Part shown: positions 8,914-14,131 of the stretch, one piece after another
How the letters are laid out: each line of letters begins with the position of its first letter
How positions within the stretch are numbered: position 1 is the first letter of the stretch
Assembly: GCA_019155205.2 (NCBI GenBank)
Contig: JAHNZQ020003148.1
Coordinates: 261,924-276,054 of the forward strand
Reading direction: 5' to 3'
Source: Gracilaria vermiculophylla
Taxonomy: Eukaryota; Rhodophyta; Florideophyceae; Gracilariales; Gracilariaceae
DNA: 14,131 bases
The notes under the pieces: generated by a model
What the model saw: the letters and a program-made list of their open reading frames with translations, nothing else
The model's database searches: none
Told to the model about the DNA's origin: nothing
Made by a program: the position numbers and the translations under genes

Positions 8914-9862
8914 CTACTTTTTTAATTGAGTGATTAAAGCATTCAGCAGCTCTAGCTGTTTCCGTTTTTGATCTCTCGATAACTCTCTTTCTTTTCTTTC
9001 TTCTTCCCACTGTTGACGACGAAGCTCGAATTCTTTTTTTTGCATAGAAACTTTACGTTCCTCCAAACGATTCTTGTCATCTAACTGCTTGCAGAAATCC
9101 TTCTCTAAATTACTAAAGCCCTGCGACAAAGTTGTTTCTTTCGTTCTCACCCTTCGTTGCAGTTGAACATCCCCAGGCTCCAAGTTTTCTTTGTCTTCTT
9201 CTCGTTTCCTTTCCAGCGCCATCCTCTGACCAACTCTTCCTGCTTCCACCAATTGCTGCTCTCTGGCATTTGCCGAGTTTCGTTCTTGAGCCTGAGAAAG
9301 GTCAAAATCATCCTTGTCTTCAATGAGCTCATCAAAAAGTCGCTGTACTTCTGTGACCTCTTCCACTATACCAGAGGCGGCAAGATTTTCTCGATATTGC
9401 TTTCTTCTTTGAGACATCATTGTTCTCATTTTATCCTTTAAGGTTTTGCTAAATGGTTTACATTGCAATTGCCATACGCGTTTCGGAATGTTTCCTAAGA
9501 AAGCTGTACGCAATTCACTGTATTTCCGGTCATGGTCACCGTGCAAAGCTCTGTGGGCATCGGTTGTGCGTACGCTTTTTACCAGCAACACGTTAAGCGA
9601 ATCGTTGAAGATAAACTTTCGTAGCTTTTTTGCGCTAGACTCCGCAGAAACCGCCTCTTTTTTTCATGGTAATCAGCTCGTCATGTATCTGCGGAATTGC
9701 AGAAGAGGGCGAAAGTTCACTGCTTTCTTTTGAAACGTTTTTGTGTGTACAATCATTAAAAAGGTATCTGCTCTCTGCAGTTTGTAGAGAAAAAGGGCTG
9801 GATGGGTTGGTTGCGGCAGGTTCCATTCTGGATGTTAAAACACTCACGCATGAAGATACCAT
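8914..9862 (-). CDS. Transposon-type Myb/SANT-like DNA-binding protein with coiled coil (one frame break)
   Basis: The main frame (9664 to 8914) encodes about 250 residues. Its first part has the pattern of a Myb/SANT-like DNA-binding domain known from many protist transposon-linked proteins: LNVLLVKSVRTTDAHRALHG, then CKPFSKTLKDKM, then ASGIVEEVTEVQRLFDELIE. The remainder, about 100 residues, is strongly charged and heptad-like (RLEERKVSMQKKEFELRRQQ, EEERKERELSRDQKRKQLEL) and should form a coiled coil. In PIF/Harbinger elements a Myb-like protein helps bring the transposase to the element ends. An ATG at 9862 opens a Ser-rich frame that reaches a run of seven A (9664-9658, minus strand). One base fewer there would join it to the main frame, so either a frameshift or a sequence error lies at the run. 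The gene points toward the Harbinger-type transposase. The Myb assignment is from the residue pattern only. Confidence 0.62.
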
Positions 9863-9941
9863 TTCGGACTTTGGTCTCTGATGATGTGAGCTCAGCGAAG
9901 CTCAGTACATGTCAATCACTTGCGATCTTTTTTTTAGCACA

Positions 9942-10015
9942 GGTACGAAAAACGGTGTCGTAGCTTTCTGAATTCTACGACTGTAGATTTCGTATCTCAT
10001 CCTGTTTTTCGTACC
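9942..10015. repeat. Inverted repeat / hairpin upstream of the Myb-like gene
   Basis: GGTACGAAAAAC (9942-9953) is repeated exactly inverted at 10004-10015, and TCGTAG/CTACGA (9958-9963, 9975-9980) pair inside it. The sequence lies just outside the Myb-like gene and next to the repeat X copy. It could be a subterminal palindrome of a transposon or a small foldback element. Confidence 0.5.
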
Positions 10016-10085
10016 CTGTACTGCGTGTGACACGTTTCTACAAAAAAGTCTACGAATTTCGTGCTGCGTAATTCCTCTAATGTTT
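9990..10085 (-). repeat. Dispersed repeat 'X', right copy
   Basis: The core 10053-10073 matches 2642-2662 in inverted orientation with two differences. The flank toward 10030 keeps GTGTCAC against TTGTCAC. Its position upstream of the Myb-like gene mirrors the left copy upstream of the transposase. Confidence 0.45.
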
Positions 10086-10110
10086 GTAAGCGAGCTGGCC
10101 AATGTACGGT

Positions 10111-10132
10111 GCTGTGCATAATGATAAGTCCA
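10111..10132 (+). repeat. Extra Tc1-type terminal motif
   Basis: These 22 bases match 10284-10305 at 20 positions, in the same orientation, 173 bases away. The motif is preceded by TACGGT, so it reads TA-CGGTGCTGTGC, close to the CAGTGCTGTGC start of some Tc1-family terminal repeats. It may be the outer direct repeat of an IR/DR-type end for the element at 10281-11404, or the end of a lost copy. Confidence 0.45.
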
Positions 10133-10280
10133 CACTATAAACTGAACGTAAAAGGAGTCTGCAACGTTTTCTTCTACCAAAAAAACACATACAGTAGCAC
10201 CCTCAATGTAGTAATTGGTATTCATCTGCTTCAAATGAAACCGTCAGAAGACTTTTGAATGAGATAAAAATTTCTAATTT

Positions 10281-11404
10281 TAAGCTGTGCAAAATGATAG
10301 GTCCATCAATAAGAACAGTGTTTTATTTCTGCATTGCAGTACGTTTAATACTTATTTTTTCTACCAGCGTTCTGAAGGACTCCAATGCAACGGTTCTGCA
10401 TAGAAGTAACTAACTTATATAATTTTTTCTTCGAAATGGAATTCCGTTCCTGCGTTACAGTATTCTCCAACTGTCTGACAGAGTTAAATTACCTTCTACC
10501 GCAGTAAACTTTGCGAGCAAATATCCCCCACACATTTTTGATTGGGTCAGGATCCCGAAAACGTACTGGCCACTTAATTACATCCACATTATAGTTTTAA
10601 AATCACAATTTTGTGTGGTTTGCAGTATAGAGGGAATAATTGTCTTGCAAAAAATTTTAATCAAGACCGTAAACTTTAAATTCAAACGGTAATAAAAACT
10701 TTTCCATCGTGTTGGTGTAGTCCTTTGCATTCGATGTACCTTTTAGAGTGGCTGTAATTGATTTTCCAGTGCCATAAAATGCTGCCCAAATCATTAAAAA
10801 CGACCCCTATATTGACGTTTTGAAAATATTATTTCTGGCGTCCTTATATCATGCCAGTAGTACTTAAAGCCATCTGTGCCATCCAAATGAAACTTCTTTT
10901 CGTCGCTAAATATTACATCGTCTTTATTAGAGTTCTTTAATGTGACAAACGTCCTAGCCTACTTTATTCTCATTTTTAGTGCTTTTTTGTTAATAAAAGA
11001 ACGCATGTTTGGTTTTTATTTTTTATACTCGGATTCTGATTTAATATTTTCGGAATGCTAGAGGCACTGACAGACAGACCGAGTGATTAACGAATTAAAT
11101 TGGATGAGTAATATGTCGGCCCTACTTCCCAAACCACTCGTCGCGCAATTGCTGCAGTCATTTTTTTCGGCCTTCCTAGATTTTTCAACTTCCCACAATT
11201 GTTTTCTTGTTTAAATAGTTTCGTACAATTTTTGTAGACCCTCTCAATGCTTTCGAAATGTTTCTAGAGCTTCCACCGACGATATTTAGTGTTACAAGTT
11301 TTTCCTTTTTTTCTTCAGAAAGCTGCTTACCTTTACGCATAGTGAGATATGCTTCTTCATTTTTGAAATGATTTATTAGTGGTAGACAATCTATTTTATA
11401 TAGG
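10281..11404 (-). mobile_element. Tc1/mariner element, decayed copy
   Basis: A transposase remnant (11340 to 10345) is enclosed by a terminal motif at about 10283-10305 and a poor candidate partner at about 11384-11404. The latter matches the inverted motif at only about 13 of 21 positions. TA lies beyond both ends. The element is AT-rich compared with the retrotransposon and tubulin regions. If the extra motif at 10111-10132 is the true outer end, the left border moves to 10107. The right border touches the TA at 11405-11406 that also flanks the next element. Confidence 0.55.
10345..11340 (-). pseudogene. Tc1-family transposase, several stops and frameshifts
   Basis: Tc1 transposases have an N-terminal DNA-binding half and a C-terminal DDE nuclease. 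From the ATG at 11340 the reading MRKGKQLSEEKKEKLV and later GRPKKMTAAIARR (after a shift) mark the helix-turn-helix half. The nuclease half is recognisable as [27 protein letters not shown], then LQDNYSLYTA after a stop, and DPDPIKNVWGIFARKVY. The first two catalytic Asp are kept. The third acidic residue, Glu of the family PIENVW block, is Lys here, so even a repaired frame would lack the triad. The end NRCIGVLQNAGRKNKY and stop at 10347-10345 match the plus-strand fragment near 2540. Length is close to the family norm of about 330-345 codons. It is clearly a dead copy. Confidence 0.82.
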
Positions 11405-11406
11405 TA

Positions 11407-12685
11407 TAGACTGTTTCAAAAACATACACCATGCTGTGAAATCTCAAAAAAATGAACAAATGCATACTGTACGCCTACAGAAATAGGTTTCAGAAAAAAG
11501 TAAAGTCAAAAAAACGTTTCATAAACATATGATCATCAATAACAAATCTTTACTGCGCGACGCTCAATAGTTTATTTTGCATCCTTTTTGCTGTATAACG
11601 TTAATGCAGCGTTTCGGCATCGAATTGATGTACTTTTCCACAGTTGAAACTGTTATAGATTTCCAGCAATTTTTAATACAGTTTTTGAGTTCAAAAACCG
11701 TCTGAAATTGCCTTCCATGCGCATAAACCATCCTCGCCAGCAGTCCCCAAACGTTTTCAATTGGGTTCAAATCTGGTGAGCGCGCCGGCCACTCTAAAAC
11801 AGATACCTCAGACTCCTGTAGCCAATTTTTGATTAAAGATGCAGTGTGTACAGGCGCATTATCCTGTTGAAAAATGAAATTTTCTTCATGGAAACATAAA
11901 CCAAAAGGTAGCAAATAGTTGTATAGAACTTCTTGATATTTTTCTGCATTCATGTTCGTTTCAATAAATGCAGTTTCCATTAGATCTTTTTTAGAAATAC
12001 CCGCCCAGACCATTACAGAGCCTTCACCAGAGTGCCTGGTATAAAATTCATGACGTTCCTTACGAAGATCGTGCCAATAAAATATGTAGCAATCTGGTCC
12101 GTCCAAGTTGAACTTTTTTTCATCAGTAAAAATAACATTTTCCCATTCTTTTTTCCAGTAGGCTTTTCCAGCACACCAGTGAATCTACTTTTGCTTGTGA
12201 CGGTCTTGAAGAAAGAAAGTTTTCTTCATTTTTTTATATTTAAATAAATTTGTCCTGTTTATCTGCCTCCATATAGTGGATTTAGAAACGTTGAGATTGA
12301 GATTAATTCCAATGTTTTTGCACGATACTTTTCCTTTACACAACTCCCTTTTAATTCCTCTTTTGTCTGCTGGGCTGAGCTTCTTCGGGCGTCCCGGAGA
12401 TCGTTTTAAGCCATATAAAGTCAGGTTTCTAAGAAAAGTAGCAATTGTGACCCTAGAACGCTTTAACTTTTTAGCGATAGCACTGTTAGATTGCTTCTCG
12501 GCGTTCAATTTAACGATTAGAAGCTGTTCTTGCTTGGAAAGTGGCGGGCCTCAAGCCATTTTTACTAGGAAGAAGAAGGTGTACATATCTTTTGGAAACG
12601 ATTCTACATAGACTATGTGCAAAATCTAGCCTACAGTACAGTTTTGGCGCACTTTTGGGGGGTAATATGTTTTTGAAACGCACTG
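11407..12685 (-). mobile_element. Tc1/mariner element with terminal inverted repeats and TA flanks
   Basis: The left end (11407-11430) and right end (12685-12661) are inverted repeats sharing GTTTCAAAAACATA exactly and most of the bases outside it. Each is flanked by TA (11405-11406 and 12686-12687), the target duplication of the Tc1/mariner superfamily. The length, 1,279 bases, is typical. One transposase frame fills the interior on the minus strand. It abuts the more decayed Tc1 copy on its left in the same orientation, but the two transposases are clearly different families. Confidence 0.82.
11564..12559 (-). pseudogene. Tc1-family transposase (DD34E), two in-frame stops
   Basis: From the ATG at 12559 one frame runs 332 codons to the stop at 11564, with no frameshift. 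It is interrupted only by TGA at 12553-12551 (codon 3) and TAG at 12187-12185 (codon 125). The first half has two helix-turn-helix units (SNSAIAKKLKRSRVTIATFL and NLNVSKSTIWRQI) and the GRPKKLSPADKR hook between them. The nuclease half has VIFTDEKKFNLDGPD, SVMVWAGIS, FQQDNAPVHTA and SPDLNPIENVWG. The Asp, Asp and Glu are all present, with 34 residues between the last two, the Tc1 spacing. Its small number of lesions suggests it was active more recently than its neighbour. As written it is not expressed in full unless the stops are read through. Confidence 0.9.
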
Positions 12686-12687
12686 TA

Positions 12688-13106
12688 CACATGTTTTGGA
12701 AGTAACCCTTTTGAACGTGAAAGTTCTTATGGCTGCAATCTTAGCCATAAGAGCAGCCCAATCAAATGGGGCCATTTGTACGACGACCAATAGGGCGGTG
12801 CACATTACAATGAAGATTGAACACATAAATGACTGACTTTCCACCACCACTCTCGCGACTCGTCCCGCTTCGTCTCCTCATCACACTTGCTTCACGTCGT
12901 CCGTGTGTCAAGTTTTCCACTCCATTCTTGCCACAGCTCTTTCGGCTCTTCTCCGCTGTTTCCTCTCTTCGTTTGCGCCGTTCCTGTTTCGCATTCATTG
13001 TCGCCCCCGCACCCCAGACTGCAGACCGCAGACACTTCGAATCCTCCGCACTGCAAGCTTTTCTCGCCATACTTGCCGCTCAGCCGCATGCCTTTGCGCT
13101 GTGAAT
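12688..13106. other. Spacer with hairpin and pyrimidine-rich stretch
   Basis: The left part holds the hairpin at 12726-12751. From about 12838 to 13060 the plus strand is strongly pyrimidine-rich (CTTCGTCTCCTC, CTTTCGGCTCTTCTCC), ending about 50 bases before the ATG at 13107, which would suit a promoter or 5' untranslated region of the following gene. Open frames on both strands here are probably chance. Confidence 0.35.
12726..12751. repeat. Short perfect hairpin
   Basis: CTTATGGCT is followed after eight bases by AGCCATAAG, a 9-bp perfect stem, extended by one T-A pair. No T-run follows and its role is unknown. Confidence 0.45.
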
Positions 13107-13610
13107 ATGGAAGGCCGGCAAAACGTACAGCCCAGTGCAAACCTGTGTGGATTGGTTTTACGGGAAACAGGTAGTCATTGTACAAACGGGTCTAGGGGGC
13201 ATGGCCCGCCAGCAAGCAGAGCGAATCACGTCCCTGTTTCAATGAGTGTGACGCAAAAAGCCGAGAACTTTTCGGTAGTAACAACAAGCACAAACCCAAC
13301 GGAAGAGATTACATAAGTTTCTGTACACAATGAAGACGTTACCTGCATTCGCTGTGGCGGAACGCCCTGCTACTGGATGCAGATAGGTCCGGCGGTTGTA
13401 AACCGCGTTAGGATGGCATGGTCTGGATAGTCATCTGGTTATGTTGCAAACAACGAGATGCGGAAACTAGCCTACAAAACTTATATATATGAAAAATACG
13501 GACTTCTTGGCAAAGGCGTAAGAATCAAACTATCTCATTGCGCGTTGGAAGGCATTCGCAGACGCTGGCCAGATGAATTTGGGTCATATATGGGATTCAA
13601 GTCACAGTAG
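13107..13610 (+). pseudogene. Small protein with P2X7-intracellular-domain-like C-terminus, two in-frame stops
   Basis: From the ATG at 13107 (MEGRQNVQPSANL) one frame continues to TAG at 13608-13610, interrupted by TAA at 13314-13316 and TAG at 13428-13430. The N-terminal 69 codons are Ser/Thr/Asn-rich with no recognised domain. Then comes CIRCGGTPCYWMQIGP, a possible zinc site with the spacing CxxCxxxxC, and after the second stop MRKLAYKTYIYEKYGLLGKG, VRIKLSHCALEGIRRRWPDE and YMGFK. The last part has the pattern YxxY, LGKGxR, LxxC, IRxxxPD, GxYxGF of the cysteine-rich domain also found in the P2X7 receptor tail and in many stand-alone or transposon-linked proteins. The cut at both stops leaves everything in frame, so the damage is light. 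It converges with the piggyBac-like gene 143 bases away. The family call is from memory of the pattern and is tentative. Confidence 0.5.
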
Positions 13611-13753
13611 CTTTATCTTTTGAATAGAACTTTGGCAGTTTCCAATGTAGCTGTTACCTTATTTCTGCGTTTGCGGTGCTTCTTTGAGCATAATGCATGA
13701 TCTGCTGCGTTCGTTGCTTGGAATATTTCTGGACGAGTCTCTCGAAAGACATT
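13611..13753. other. Spacer between convergent genes
   Basis: These 143 bases separate the stop of the plus-strand gene from the stop of the piggyBac-like gene. No further feature is evident. Confidence 0.4.
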
Positions 13754-14131
13754 TCAGTTATGATAAAACGAGAAACAGTTGACATGGAATCTACTCTTGC
13801 ATTCCGTACAAGAAAACTTGGTGTACCCGCCTCTCCGAGAACCCGATAGCAGATAACAGAGCATGCAGCGAACGCTTTTGCCGCCCTCAGTTTCGAGTAA
13901 TAAGTATGATTTAGCGTGCACTCTAATACACATCTCGGCAGGGCTAGGAGTGTGGTGGTCATTCAGAACTGAAAACAGAGACACGTGCTGTTGCTTATAC
14001 TCGAGGTGTTCCCTTACCAGCTGCATGATTATTCGACGCTTCATTGCACTAATGTCGATGATCTTCTCTCCCGCTTCCGATATAGAATGTAGCATTGCAT
14101 GGGCGTTCAATATACTCGCATCTAGAATAAA
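13754..14131 (-). CDS. piggyBac-like transposase, C-terminal end (runs off right edge)
   Basis: The minus-strand frame is open from the window edge to a stop at 13754, about 125 codons. It begins LDASILNAHAMLHS, matching the helix after the catalytic core of piggyBac-type transposases (DDE_Tnp_1_7), in which a D-x-S-x-x-NA block precedes a short basic segment. It ends in a cysteine-rich finger: RCMLCYLL, FSCTECKSRF, HVNCFSFYH, that is CxxC, CxxC, HxxC and a final H, as in the C-terminal zinc-binding tail of the family that helps bind the element ends. The catalytic Asp residues lie outside the window. No damage is seen in the visible part. No TTAA-flanked terminal repeat was identified nearby. 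Confidence 0.7.
   Translation of the reverse strand, partial: FILDASILNAHAMLHSISEAGEKIIDISAMKRRIIMQLVREHLEYKQQHVSLFSVLNDHHTPSPAEMCIRVHAKSYLLLETEGGKSVRCMLCYLLSGSRRGGYTKFSCTECKSRFHVNCFSFYHN

Noticed and set aside
8489..8929. 146-codon plus-strand open frame
   Set aside because: It starts inside the solo LTR and crosses its end and target duplication into unrelated sequence, so it cannot be an old gene.
8720..9010. 96-codon minus-strand open frame overlapping the end of the Myb-like gene
   Set aside because: It crosses the solo LTR boundary and overlaps the coiled-coil coding frame in another frame.
9902..10234. 110-codon minus-strand open frame
   Set aside because: It runs through the extra Tc1 motif, repeat X and the hairpin, all better explained as non-coding repeats, and begins with a non-ATG codon.
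12762..13316. Several overlapping open frames on both strands
   Set aside because: The pyrimidine-rich stretch is low in stops by composition. Only the frame from 13107 has support, from the downstream domain.
1..14131. CRISPR array, bacterial operons, riboswitches, origins, rRNA or tRNA genes
   Set aside because: No regularly spaced repeats, ribosome-binding-site-led gene runs or recognisable structural RNA were seen; the content is eukaryotic transposons.

Overview
The window reads as nuclear DNA of a eukaryote, in a transposon-rich and gene-poor stretch. Almost everything I can recognise is a mobile element in some state of decay, plus one broken copy of an alpha-tubulin gene. There is no bacterial gene order and there are no operons. 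The transposase families and the intron-free tubulin fit an alga or other protist. A red alga is my best guess, but the sequence does not prove it.

Layout, left to right. (1) Positions 1-1549 are the 5' part of an LTR retrotransposon on the minus strand: LTR (1549 to 996), a primer-binding-site candidate (993-982), then a long gag-like open frame (882 to 1) that leaves the window. (2) 1550-2310 holds nothing I recognise. (3) About 2310-2572 is the 3' end of a Tc1/mariner element on the plus strand. (4) 2854-4011 is a broken PIF/Harbinger-type transposase (DDE_Tnp_4/HARBI1-like). (5) 4187-5425 is an alpha-tubulin pseudogene. (6) 5516-8212 has no gene I can identify. (7) 8218-8770 is a solo LTR of the same retrotransposon family as (1), inverted relative to it, with a perfect 5-bp target duplication. 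(8) 9862 to 8914 (minus) encodes a Myb/SANT-like, coiled-coil protein of the type found with transposons. (9) About 10281-11404 is a heavily decayed Tc1/mariner element. (10) 11407-12685 is a second, better kept Tc1-family element with terminal repeats, TA flanks and a DD34E triad. (11) 13107-13610 is a small broken gene ending in a P2X7-intracellular-domain-like segment. (12) 14131 to 13754 (minus) is the C-terminal end of a piggyBac-like transposase.

The most interesting reading is that (4) and (8) belong together. A Harbinger-type transposase (+) and a Myb-like protein (-) point at each other, and short related sequences lie in inverted orientation outside them (2642-2662 and 10053-10073). 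That is the two-gene layout of PIF/Harbinger elements, here with about 4.9 kb between the genes that includes the tubulin copy. If true, this is a large transposon that took up a host tubulin gene. Each locus also has the end of a related Tc1 element just outside, so other explanations remain open.

None of the transposase genes is intact as written: each has stops, frameshifts or a window edge. The retrotransposon gag-like frame and the Myb-like frame are the longest undamaged stretches.
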